Below are positions 51,294 to 63,108 of a DNA stretch of 64,000 nucleotides, in pieces; positions within the stretch are counted from its first letter, which is position 1, and every line of letters starts with the position of its first letter. The notes beneath the pieces are model-generated. The model saw only the letters and a program-made list of their open reading frames with translations, was not told the DNA's origin and did not search any database. The position numbers were made by a program, and so were the translations under genes. Where the stretch lies: the NCBI GenBank assembly GCA_905178155.1, contig CAJINV010000001.1, positions 13,475,349-13,539,348 on the forward strand, read 5' to 3'. The stretch is from Amoebophrya sp. A120 (lineage: Eukaryota > Sar > Dinophyceae > Syndiniales > Amoebophryaceae).

Positions 51294-54200
51294 TCACGTC
51301 CTCGGAGCGAGCGGTCCGCCGCTCGCGAGTTGCGCAACGCTAGGAAGCGGGTCTCCTGCTTGTATGGCTGGCGCGTTACTGCTATTTGCGAGGGGCAAGC
51401 CTGTGGGGAGGTCTGTGAGCTCCTGCATGGAACCAGACCCCCCGGCGGGTTGATCCACGGTGGGCGCGGTCCCGATGGCCACGCCTGTGCCGGGTGCGGA
51501 ACCAATCACGGCAGCGGAGGAGCTGGAGCTGGCGCCCGAGGTCGGAGACACGGGTATCTTCGCGGGTGACGCCGTTTGCCTTTCTGTGAAGGCCTCGCGC
51601 GGCACTGGGATGCCGGCGCTGGCTTCGTTGCGCACGGTCCCCGTGGTGGCATTGCTCTGTTCCCGGGTGGGGCGGCCGACGACCGTTAATGTGCGCCCAT
51701 TCCTCGGACCGCCGGTCTGCGGGTCACGCACCATCTGCTCCATCTGTTTTTGTAGTCAGCGAAAGACTTTCCGTACACAATGGTAGTCAAAAAAATGAAG
51801 ACAACTCGGCAAGGACCAAACACTAAACCATAAGTGAAAATGGTCCGTAGAATAACAACAATTTCGTACCTGTTTTTCCAGGCCCCTCCGTTTCCTCTGT
51901 TCGAGCAAAAACAGCACGATGACGGTGATCGCGACGAGCAGCGCAATGCCGAACGCGATAGAAAGCCCTAAAATTTGTGCCGTGTCTGCGTCCACCGTGT
52001 AGGCGCCGCTGCCGGTCAGCGTGGAAATCCGCGACTCCGTGTTTATGCTTGTGTAGTCACTGTTCGCGTTTGTCGCACCCATCGCGGTGACGATGTCCCC
52101 GTTGCTGTTCGTCCTGGAGTTCGCCTCTGTGCCCATCACACTGTACGCCCCCGTGAACTTCAGGTCGGAGGCGATCGGGGACAAAACGCCGCGGTGCAGC
52201 AGGCTGGTGGGCGTGGAGTGCTGCCGGAGCAGCATGTCCAGCATGGTCAGTGGGGAGGGACTCAGCTTGTCCGGTAAGATTTCTAAATTCACCTCCACCG
52301 AGTCCACCATTTGGTAGACCGCTGTGATGGGGAAGCGCTTGTGCCCGCCGGGCACCCGAAGCGCGGACGCCAAGCCGTGCTGCAACGTGGCCTGCAGGTG
52401 CTCCAGCGAACTCATGCCCTGCGGCACGCCCAGCAGCTTGGTCACGTCGTCGTAGGTGCGCTTGATCTCGACCGTGAGCAACACGATGGGGTCCGCGGAG
52501 CTCGCGTCAAAAAACCGGTCCGCGTCCGAATTCCCGGGAATGTACTGCGGCTCCGACTGCACCAGCCAGAGTTTGTTGTTGCGCACCACGTCCGCCTTGC
52601 GGCTCGACGCACCGATGGTGACGCCCATGGTGATGGTGGAGTGCTCGATGTAGAACCGGTCCCCGCGTATCCTGCTGGGGAACACCTTCTGAGCCCCGCT
52701 GTTCCGCTTGTACGTGACCGGCAAATCGGACTGCTGGAAGGTATTCGCGTGCTCGCCGATTTTGCGCGGCACGGAGTGCAAGCCGGTCCCCTGGTCGTAG
52801 CTGCCCACGTCGTACACGACGAAGCCGTCGGTGTTCATGGTAACCAGGCAAACGTTGTCCTTCGTGCAGGCGATGTCCCGGCCCTCCGCCCCGACTTGAA
52901 TCGGCAGACGGATCACGGAATGAATGCTCATAAACTGCACCCAGGCCTGTTTTGCAGAAAGGTTTTCTTGATGCGGCTGCTTCGACGATTGCAAAAACGA
53001 GTGTCTTCGAACAGCGCGACAACAAAGAGAACACGAAAAATAAAGTTTGAGAACAATCTATTCTGAAAACTATGTTTCCATATCAAGACCTACGCATAGC
53101 ATACTACCTGCGTTTCCGCTTCGGGCGTGTCCCACTTCCCGCCCTGCAAAGGGCGATTTGGCGGGTGCGCGGAGTCCAACAGGTAGAGCTCGCTGCCCGC
53201 ACTGCCCTCGCAGGTGAATAAAGCGCAGTGCCAAGTCAATAAATGGATGCTGCCGTCCGCGTTGGTGGTCATGGCGCCCAGCCCGCTGTCCGCGTCCTCC
53301 CAGTCGGCCTTGAGTTCCTTGATGATCTTCCAGTCCGATAGGTCCGTCGTGTCGTAGACCTCGATCGTGTTCCCGTGGTGGTGGTTGATGAAACTGGTGT
53401 AGTACCGGTTGTTCCGCTTAAAATCCACCACGTGGTAGTCCCGGTAGATGCTGTCCTCGCAACTGGGCCGCAAAGACCCGGCCAGCGGCTTGTGCTCCGG
53501 CATCGCGGTGTCCATATTGGAGGTGCTGAACACCCGGACCTGCCGCTTGCTCTCGTAGTTCGGCTCCACGTTGCTGGCGTGGTTCGCGTTGGGGTCCGTG
53601 TAGGGGTCGGTGCAGACGAACAAAATCTGCCGGATCTCGCTGGGCTCCATGTAGGTGACGGCGCCAAAAATCTTGTGGTGGATCTTCTCCGTGCCGGTGT
53701 TTGCCTCGATCACCCGCACCCCACCGGAGCTCGCGGACACGGACTCGGCGACGGTGCTGCCGCCCACCTGGGGGCCCATCTTGAGCGTCAGCGAGTTGGC
53801 GTCGAGCGAAGTCATGGTGGCAGAGTCCAAGTGGGACACGAGGGCGACGGGAATCAGATCCGTCCGAGACCGCTCCGCGGAATACAGCGACACCGCCAAA
53901 TGCAGATCGTCAATGTCCGTCGTACTGCTGTCCTCCACGTAAAGCAGCAACCCCTTACCACCGGACCAGAGGCAGTACCTGGATTGTGTGTGTGTTTTTT
54001 GGAAATTTCAAATTTCAGTTGCAGTGTTGTTTCCTTCTTAACACATAGATGAAGTAGAGCTGCTTTTTCTCAACATAAATCAAACAAACCTGTATTTCAC
54101 GCTGACGCTGCAATCCGCGTCCCTTTTCGCGACGCAGAACTTGCCTGCCATACCCGCCATTTTCGGTAACAGTGCCTCATATTGCGCTAAGTCCACTGCC

Positions 54201-57200
54201 GCGAGCCCGCCCGCGTTGTTGGGGTGGAAGGGGCTGTCCGCAGCGGCGCTGGGGAGGGAGGGACACCCGTTGCTGTCCATCTTCTTTGCCACCCCACTGA
54301 CCTCGGTCTGCAGCGTGTACAGGGTCATGTTCAGATTGGAGATCAACAAATCTTCAATCGATATGAAACTCACCTGCTGGATGTTGTCCAACGGGAGAAA
54401 TCTGGGCGCGGTGGACCCGATTTGCGTGGAAATACCCCGCGGACACACGCCTGAATTTGATATTTTGCAGCTCAGGTTTCTTCATTTTCGAAATTCCATC
54501 AATAGCAGTGTCTCACTTCAGTTTCCTCATTATCAAGCTGTGATCAGCAATTTTGAACCCCCAAAGGGACGAAGTGAAGTAAAGACTACGCACAACAAGA
54601 AATGAATACAGCCTATTATCTACCTGCAGACGACCAGGGGTATCCCTCCTTGATGCAGCTGCATTCCGCGATCCCCGCGTTGCTGTTCAGCAGGTCCAGC
54701 GAGATCCGCGCCTCGTAGACAAAGGGCCCGTTCTTCGGCACGATGACCTCCAAGCTCCCGCAGGAGGTCTGCCAGGAGGTCACCTTTTCCACCGTGTCGT
54801 CCTTTTTCACCTTCCACATGTACACGTACTCCTTGTCGTCCCGGCGCTTCGCGTAGGAAAAGTCATCGTGCGCCTGGCCGACCAGGTACTCCTCCAGGGG
54901 GTCGTCTACGTCGGGCGAGTGCCACACGTTGAACGCCTGGTGGTTATGAGAGTGCACAACTCCCCCTCCCCCTCATTTGTATAGGATGAACAGCAATACA
55001 AACACCAGCACACGTGGCGCCTATGCATGACAAATTTACGCATACGCACCTGATGTAGCAATGTTTGGGCTTTTCATGCAAACAGTGCCACAGAGCAGCG
55101 ACTGGATTTGGGATTTTGCATGACAATGCGGGGGAGAGGGATTTCCGCACTGTCATAGTGGTGGATGGCGAGCGACATCGTGTCGGTGTCGTCCAGCGTG
55201 ACGATGTTTCTCGGGTTATCCTGTGTAAAAACGTCCCCACCCCAGAGTTGCAATGCAAATCTGCATGCCAAAAAAGTTTCTCATGCGGAGCCACATGAGA
55301 AGCGTTTTCTAGTCGTGTTTTGGAATTTGTGATGCTAAAACAACCGCACCGACATTGCCATTGTCCATTATCGCTGGGGAGGCTTTGGAATTTGTGATGC
55401 TATAATCAGCACGATATGCTGGATCTGTGTTGCTGCTGAACTAGCTACACAGGACCACACCACGAGGGCAGACTTGTCATGCGAAACAACCAAAGCTGGC
55501 TGATTTGTGTAGCAGATTTCCCATCTTGACTCTGGTGTGGGGAAACTTTTATTCAGGATACGGGTGGTGGAAGCTGTACAGGCTGTGGTCGGGGCACTTC
55601 CCGTCGATGGGACTGTGCAACCCGCGGGCGCAGTGCTCCTGGGGCATGCAGACACCCCGCACGCCGGACTTCGGCTGGGGGCCGCAGTACCGCACCCCGC
55701 GGAGCAGCAGGCACTCGCTGTAGTCACCGCAAAACTCGCCACTGCTGCAGTCGTCGTTGCCGTTGCACTGCATCGCACACTCGCCGTCAATCGTGCGGGA
55801 AGCCGTGCAGTAGCTGTGGTCGAGGCAGAAGCCGCCTGTGAGTTAGATTTAGGACGAAGCTTTTGCCAGTCAGTATGAAATTTTTGCGCAGAACCATCAA
55901 ATTTTTAGAAACAGACTTCTTTTCCGTGTATCAAGAAAGCATAGATACCTTTCACAGGCTCCGTTCCGCAGTCCGCAAGCGACAGCTCGGACACGCACGA
56001 GGCGTGCGCGAGACAGAATTCGCTGGGTGCGCAGTCTGCCTTGGAGGCACAGCCCACGTACGCCGGGCAGTCGGAAACGCCGTCGTTCGCGATACCGCAC
56101 CACCTCGCGGCCTCGCAGGTCCCGCCCGCGTTCGTCGGACAAGGGTCGCAGTGCCACGTGTCCTTCCGATCTGCCGGGAGGGAGTCGTGGTAGTCCTTGC
56201 ACTTTTGGCAACTCATGCAGTACCGCCCCTCACCACACTCCGTGTGCGACTTGCAGCCGGAATCGCGGACGCACGAACCGCCCACGCCGTCGTTGAACGT
56301 TTCACAGGCAGCCAAATTCGCGTAGCAGTAGCCGCCACCTGTTTGGCAGGATCGGCTACATGAAAAATGCATCGCCTTTCACAAAGTGCCAACACCAAAA
56401 CAACGCAGCGCTTGAGCTGATGAGACAAAAACTTTCTACCAAAAGCAATCGATACCTTGACTTGGACACACGTGGTCGGCGCAGTAGGTCGCGTCGTTCC
56501 TTTCCAGGCACTTTTGGCAATCCCGGCAGTATTCGGACGCGCCGCAGTCGCTGTGCGAGCGGCAGCCTTTCGCCTGCGGGCAGCCACCACTGGTGGAATC
56601 TTTCGCGACTTTGCAGTCCGAGAGCGCACGGCAGAAGCCCACTTTCCCCATGCCCTTGTCGCAGGGCCCGCAGTCGTGCCCCGGGTGCACCGCCTTGTAG
56701 GCGTTGCACTTGGCGCAGGCCATGCAGTACTCTTCCGTGCCGCGCCAGCTCGTCCCGGGGGTGCCCCCGTAGGCGTTGCAGTCCGCGGTTTTGTCGCAAC
56801 CGGCAAAGCTGCTGGGACACGCGCCGCCGAGGTAGTCCGCGTGCTTGTGGCAGTGGAACACGGGCTTGCACACCCCCACGGTGCTGCTCAGCGTGCAGTC
56901 CCCGTTGCAAGTGCTGCTGCCGGTCTGCGTCTTGCACTTGTCGCACGACATACAGTAGTGGTTCGCCGCGCAGTCCTGGTGTTTGGTACACGTCTGCGGG
57001 GCGTACGGCGCCAAGCCCCGGCGCCTGGTAGCGTACTTGAAGAAGGGATTTCTCCCACCGTCGGGCAGATCGACTACACTATCGAACAGAGTTACTTCCC
57101 CCGACCGCGGATCCACGTCGACCTGATCTTTAATGCCCAAAACGCGCACTCGGAATAAAGCCTTCCGGCGTTCGTAATCCTCGTCCACGGGCCTCGCACT

Positions 57201-57851
57201 TTCGAGCTTTCGCCGATGCAACGGACCAGCTTCGTTTCTTTCTCGACCTTCAAGCGCGTGCCTTTGCGCCTTTTTCCTTTCTGCAGCAGCCTCGGATGCA
57301 ACCAGTGCCGCGGACTCGTCAGTAAACCACGACCTTGCTATAGTACCTCCGCGACTTCCAGCGCCTTGCTGCAGTTCCGGTCCGAGAAGTTGTGTCCTTG
57401 ATGGTGCAACATCCGAACGAGAACCTTCATGTCGCTCTCTTGAACTACTGCTTCTCGCCAAGCCGCTGCGCAGATTTCGCTTTATTTTTCCGACAGATAA
57501 ATCTTCACTATTTCGCCTGGTTCTCCCGATCGCATCTTCGACCGCAGTGTGAAAGTCCGACTTGATGCCCTTGTCCCGTAACCTCGGTCTCTTCCTGTAT
57601 CCACGCAGCCCAATGTCCTGGATCTCCACAATTTCGTCTTCATTTTCCAGCACCACTGGCGGCGAGGGTACCGGTTTTGCACCGCGTACAAGCTGCACCG
57701 CCGCGTGGGGTCCTTGAGTTGATGTCGTTGCGGAAAAAGCACAGAGAACCAGCGCAGCGGCAACCGTTTTGCTTGTATAATTCAAACGACCACCCGACGA
57801 GCTGCAGCTGCGGGACGTGCCCGTCAACAACGAATGTTCTTTGCCGGACAT
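51294..57851 (-). CDS. Large Cys-rich receptor-like type I membrane protein, nine exons, two introners
   Basis: Exons 57851-56456, 56338-55949, 55835-55561, 55211-55158, 54939-54624, 54450-54090, 53978-53108, 52946-51870 and 51743-51294 join in phase to 1729 residues. Six introns are GT-AG and two are introners around the 54-nt fourth exon. An N-terminal hydrophobic stretch (KTVAAALVLCAFSATTST, about 28-45) is a likely signal peptide. Residues about 288-680 hold at least six Cys modules of one pattern: GCRSHSDCGASEYCRDCQKC, GCKSHTECGEGRYCMSCQKC, GCASKADCAPSEFC, QCNGNDDCSSGEFC. A beta-rich domain follows (DYHVVDFKRNNRYYTSFINH, then NTIEVYDTTDLSDW), then near 1545-1570 a membrane helix (ILGLSIAFGIALLVAITVIV) and a 160-residue Ser/Thr/Pro-rich cytosolic tail. 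The repeats recall EGF/dickkopf-type disulphide modules, but I cannot name the family. Inference: a cell-surface adhesion or receptor protein. Confidence 0.85.
54945..55157. mobile_element. Introner-like element, family 3 (213 bp)
   Basis: Ends TATGAGAGTGCACAACT and GCACTGTCATA. A perfect duplication GTGGT flanks it (54940-54944 and 55158-55162). Same family and same orientation as 25231-25451 (shared ends, AGCAAYACAAACA and GCATGACAA). Excision restores ATC CAC CAC CAG GCG TTC. Confidence 0.9.
55217..55560. mobile_element. Introner-like element, family 5 (344 bp)
   Basis: The left end TATCCTGTGTAAAAACGTCC runs on into CCACCCCAGAGT; the right end ACTCTGGTGTGGGGAAAC runs on into TTTTATTCAGGATA, its inverted copy. 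A perfect duplication CGGGT flanks it (55212-55216 and 55561-55565). Excision restores TTC CAC CAC CCG AGA AAC. It is the longest element here and is separated from the next introner by a 54-nt exon. Confidence 0.9.
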
Positions 57852-58743
57852 CTTTGGTGGAGACCGAAATTGTACAGCGCACTAGAGCTTGAATGAACTC
57901 AACGCTTTAACTTTATGGACACCAGAAATAAAATAGAGGTGCGTGCATATAACAAAATTTTTTGGGTGGACTAAGAGCTACGGGGACCGAAAGAGGACAT
58001 CTACGGGTAGAGAGCAGCAAAAGCCCTGCGAAATTGAGAAATTCAGGTACAAGTGACCGAATTAGATTGAATGAGATGAACCTAAAAATCAATCCTCGAT
58101 GGGAATCAGAGTAAATCGTTTAATATGGCAAAAAATACAAAAAAAAAAGCACACAGTTGCTTCGACTGAAATGACCGATGCTTATCCTGTCTAGCAGAAG
58201 GGTTTTTGAATCTTGTTGGTTTTCTACCAGCTCAAAACGAACACATTACTCTTCTGTTGGCTGCCGATAGCACAGCCATCGCCAGAATATTGAGCCGACA
58301 AGCAGCCCTTTCTTTCATCATTGAGTAGCGCTCTTCTGTCTCTTCGTTCTTTTCATTCATCGCCGACCGAAAAATGGTGGCTAAGGTGAAAATCTAAAAC
58401 TTAGAGGGACGTCCTACATTCGCGGCCGCGAATGCGGTGAAACTGTTACTTTCGACTTTTCCATTTCAAATGAGTAATTCAACCAGGTGAAGATCATCTG
58501 CGCGCTGCCCGTCTTGGCGCAAGAAGTCACCTAGACAAAACCTCTCCGTCGTGCTGAAGCCAAGCGAATCGAAATCCACTTCTCCAGACAGCTCGTAATA
58601 TTTTGCAGGACTGCGCAAGAAATCGGAAGTCGCTGATGAGTCAACCTGTCGTCGTCGCTGCCACTTGGAAGTGGTGATGCTGCTGTTAGTGTTACACAAA
58701 TTTACTGCCTTCTCCTTCACAACAGCTTTTCCTATTCCTTCCA
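57852..58743. other. Intergenic spacer and Brr2 3' flank
   Basis: A 91-codon open frame follows the Brr2 stop on the minus strand (58740-58466, MEGIGKAVVKEK), but it has no supporting feature and is more likely 3' untranslated sequence. Nothing else seen. Confidence 0.5.
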
Positions 58744-61700
58744 TCACCCTTCCTTGACGTCGAGCGTGACCGCGTGCTCTTGATCCACACCCTGGTAGCT
58801 GTCGCACATGAGATACAGCTTGTAGTCGCGCTGACCGACGTCCTCGCCGAGGTCGAATTGCAGGTTGAATTTCATCGTGGCCTTCGTGAAACTTATCCTC
58901 TTGATGGACAGCAGCGCGTTGCTGTGCACGTCCCCCAGCAGCACCCACCAAGACTCGTCCTTCTCCTTCGGAAACAGCGGGGCGTAGACCGGCTCGGTTA
59001 CCACGTCGTCTGTTGTGGGTTTGTATGAGATGAGAATTATACTTTGAGCTGTTACTTTTTGTCCAGCCGAAGCCGAAAAAAAACATCGCCAACGCAATCG
59101 CGTAAGGCTGCTCCATAAGGAGGATGGTGGGTGTGAAGAAATGAATGTATTAAAGTAGAAAGAACAAAATCTATTTCTCGTCTTATGTAATTTTCAATTA
59201 CCTTCGTCCATTTCGCGCTCCAGGGTGCAGATGATCTTGCACTTTCCTCCGGCTTCCAGTTGATCTGGTTTGTCAACCTTGTAAGCGAGTTCCACACTGG
59301 GATACCTATTGCAGGCCGCCGCAATGTCCTTCATCTGCTTGTCGCTGATCGCCTTGCCGAGCACCTGCGATGAGGAATGTTGCGGGTGTAAGGTTTCGTC
59401 GGTACTTGCATGCAGTATAATGACATTCAAACACCAAAATAAAGGAAAAAAGCAGCGAAATGAAATTTTTCAGGAAGAACAGACCTCTGTTTCAACAAAA
59501 ATTCGCAGAAGACGGGATCAGTATATCTACTTACCTTATTTCTGTCGTCGTCTTCCATGTCGGCGAAGCTGAAAACGTCGTCGACACCGGCTTTCTTCAG
59601 CTTCTCAGACAGTATGGGCCCGAGGTGGGGTAGCTGCATCAGCGGAGAATTGGTGTGTAACGTTGCCTGAACGATCATCTGCGACACCTCCATGGCCATC
59701 AGGGACTGTTTCAAGTTTGAATTCGAACTGATCACGTCCACCAGCCCCTGCACCACCCGCAGCACGTTCTCCAGCACGAATTTCTGGTCGAACGCCAAGT
59801 CAATCGTCAGAGACGCCCGGTTATCAAATGCAAATATGTCTGGGTCTGGAAGAATGGAAGGCTTGTCATGCTTGTCTGGCATGGCCCATGATGCTTGTAA
59901 TGCATGACCCAGCATCACAGATTTTTGGAAAGCTTCCTGATACCATTTCCGCATGACAAATGCCCTCCTCGCGTAGCACAAATGTGGCTCCTCTTGCTGG
60001 TCATGCAATACAGAGTTTTTTAGAGTCCAAAGTTAGCATCACAAGTTCCAACTTTCCAGACCCCGACATTTTTACATTTGATACCGGTGGAAGTGCGCGT
60101 AGAGCAGGATTTTCGCCTTCACGGTCGGCCTGATCCGTTCGCCCTTATCCCGAATCGCTTCGCCCAGGTCTAGGCCGCAGCTGTCTGCGAGCTGCTTCAG
60201 CACGTCGTCTTCTCCCTGGCGGAGGGGGAGATACTCGAACTCACTGGCTTCGGCGAGGATGTCGATAATGCCCTTCCGCTTCGTGGCCTCGCCGACCGAC
60301 CGGGAAAAGACCTCGATCGTGGTGTACCTGTAGTTGTGTGGGAGTTGGGTCTATATACGTTGGAAAAAATATTCTCCTGCGGAGTTTGCAATTTTGGTTT
60401 GCAAAAGCAAAAAAAACAATCCAAAAACTCTAAAAGCTCCACATAGAAGAAGCAAGAAGTACCTCAACGCGTAGTAGCTGGCCACGAGCCCGAGGTTTGC
60501 GGCGCTGAGATCCACATCGTTTTCCACACAAGTGCACCCCGCCTGCTCCAAGAAGTCGACCGTCTGCTCGACGATTTCTGACAGGTGGTCGCTCAAGTGC
60601 GTGTGCGAGACTCCCTGCAACCCGTAGTAGTTGGGGTTCTGCGCCAATCTCCGGTAGTAGAAGGTCCAGGTAAGCCAGTCCAGTGCGTCCTGTTTGTTCT
60701 CCACGTTCTTCATCACCACCTCGACGTTCAGAATGTCGGCCATGCGCTGGTCTAAATGCGACTCGACGGGGAGCGGCTCGAAAATGAACTTCTTGTAGTA
60801 CTCCTTCTTCGAGGCCGGACACAACAAAACGCAGACCCCGGACGCGTCGTCGCTGGGGCGGGACGCGCGCCCCATCATCTGCAAAATGTCCGCCACCGGG
60901 TAGTCGACGAACCGGCCCTCCTTGCCGTCGTACTTGGTCGTGTCCATCACCACGACCAAGTGTGCCACGTCCGTCATGCCGTAGCACAGCGATTGGCTCG
61001 CGACCAGGACCTGCAACGCTCCGGCACGGTACAGCTTGCACACGAAGTTCATCTCCTCCTGGGAGAACCCCTCGTGAATGTACCCCACACCGTACTCCAA
61101 GCAGTTGCGCAACGACTCCCGGGTCTGCAGAAACGGGTTCTTCAAATACGGTGCGATCGCTTCGTCCTTCACCCGCAAAAACCGCTTGGGCGTATCGTCG
61201 GAGGCCGCGTGAAGCAACAAATCGATCGACGTCAAGCGGCACTGCTTGCGGTCACTCACAAACACGATCACGGGCTTGGTGCCGCTGTTGTTCTTGATCG
61301 CCTGGTACACGGGCCGGCTCATGGACTGCAGCCGCGTGATGCGGTTGTGGACGTCAAAGCCGTGGAACGTCATCTCCAGCGGGATGGCGCGCACGTTCGG
61401 CGAAAAGTTGAACAGCGTCTGGAAGCTCGCGCCCAACCACTCCGCGAGGTCCTTCGCGTTCGCCAACGAGGCCGCGAACCCGATGATGCGCAGGTTGTTC
61501 TGCGTCTGCATGTGCAAAAACCGCATCCGGGACACGACCGCCTCGTAGATGGGCCCGACTTCCGCGTCCTCCAGCAAATGCAGCTCGTCGCAGAGCAGCA
61601 GATTCAGCTCCTGCACCACCTGGCCCTTCTTCTGCTTGTGACGGCGACTGATCATGTCGAACTTGTCGGGCGTGGTGACCACGAGGTTGGACTGCTCCAG

Positions 61701-63108
61701 GATCCGCAGGTCCGCGGCAACCTCCCCGGTCAACTTCGCGACCTCGACGCCGAGCTTCTGGAACCGCGGGGCCCAGGCCTGGAACCGCTCCTCCATGATT
61801 CTTTCGTAGGGCGCCAGATACACCGCCCGGGGGTGGTCGATGCCGGACTGGAGCATCTTCAGGATCGCAAACTCCATGCACACCTCCTTGCCGGACGCCG
61901 CCGGGGCGCAGATCAGCGCGTTGTCGTTGGTGCTGTACAGACAGGTGAAGGTCTGGGTCTGCAGCGGGTTGAACGTCGGCATCTGCGAGTAGAACACGTC
62001 CGCTGCGTCCTTGTAGCGCAGCGCGGACACGGGTAAGGGCTGGAGGTCGAGCAGCTCTGTGTGTGGCGGTGCTTTCTCCGGTAAGATCAAGTTCCGGAAG
62101 GAGACCGCGAGCAGCGTTTCCGCGTTCAGCCACCGGTCGGACACCAGCCGCAAGAAGTACTGCGGCGGCTTGGGCTCGGTGATGGGCACGGTGAACGTGA
62201 TCGTGTGCTCCAGCTCCGCTTCCTGCATTTTCAGGTAAAATTGCTCGTAGTGCAACACGTGCTCGCCGTTCACGTCCTCCACAATCACCCAGAAGATTTC
62301 GCCGCCGCCGTGAATTTTCGGGTCCCACTGGAAATCCGGGGTCAGCGTCAGCTCCACCATCAGGCAACTGCGAGTTTTCGGCTGCACGTACGCAACCAGG
62401 TCGATCTTGGGGAATTGATGCACCAACCGGTGCAGCATCTTTCCGAACTTCGGCAGGCGGATCAGCTCCGCCAAATCGGTCGGTGACAAATCGTAGTACT
62501 TGTCCCACGGGACGTCCTTCTTCTCCAGCTTGCGCAGGACGTCTTCCTGCAAATTTCGGTTGTGGTCCTTGAAGTGCCGCAGCGGGGTCTGGCAGCTCCA
62601 CATCCGCTTCTCGATCATCTTGCACCACTTCAGGCACCGCAGCGCCAGCGACGCCCACCCCTTGCGGAGCGCGATCTCGAACAGCGCGCGCATGATTCGC
62701 CCGGCGGACTGCTCGATGTACACCATGTCGGCGGCCATCGCGAATCCCTCCAGCTTCATCTTGGAAATGTACGCCTGCAGCAAGACATTCACCTTCGCGG
62801 TGTACTCCTCCGCGGACCCCTTCACCGGGATCGGAACCTTCTCCAACAATTTCGTTAACTCCACCTTTTCGTCGTCGCGGACCGGGATGTTCTTGAATTC
62901 GGAGGACAGGGAGAAGAGCCGGAGCAGCTCGATGTCGTTCATGTTCGGCCGCAAGTGTTCGTTGTAAACGGCGATGGAGGGGTGCTTGATGTAGTAGTGC
63001 GACGCCACGCGACCCATCGCGGTCACCTGCACCTGGCCGGTCCGCCGGTCGTACCGCACCAAATTGTGCTTGTTCAACAGGGACAGAGCGGCGTGGACCA
63101 AGTCGCAC
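58744..63108 (-). CDS. SNRNP200: U5 snRNP helicase Brr2, C-terminal half (5' part outside the window)
   Basis: Exons 63108-60463, 60327-60084, 59816-59535, 59364-59202 and 59009-58744 give about 1200 residues, collinear with the last 1200 of SNRNP200/Brr2. In order: the first Sec63 unit (HLVRYD-type winged helix, SAGRIMRALFEIALRKGW), the second helicase cassette and the second Sec63 unit ending TLDVKEG. Cassette motifs are altered from active helicases: motif I reads APAASGKE, motif II CDELHL, motif VI GRASRP. Known: the N-terminal cassette of Brr2 unwinds U4/U6, and the C-terminal cassette is a regulatory pseudo-helicase. Ordinary introns here are GT-AG; one intron (59822-60083) is an introner, joining CAC TTC CAC CGG to GCG TCT CTG. 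The acceptor at 63109 shows that the upstream intron extends toward or past the right edge. Confidence 0.95.
59822..60083. mobile_element. Introner-like element, family 1, inside Brr2 (262 bp)
   Basis: Ends TATCAAATGCAAATATGTCT and GACATTTTTACATTTGATA. A perfect duplication CCGGT flanks it (59817-59821 and 60084-60088). The protein across the junction (LLYAHFHR-ASLTIDLAFDQ) aligns with the unbroken Brr2 family sequence, so family conservation independently fixes the exact removal of element plus one duplication. Confidence 0.95.

Noticed and set aside
58466-58740. 91-codon frame just after the Brr2 stop
   Set aside because: No motif, signal or neighbour support; more likely 3' untranslated sequence.
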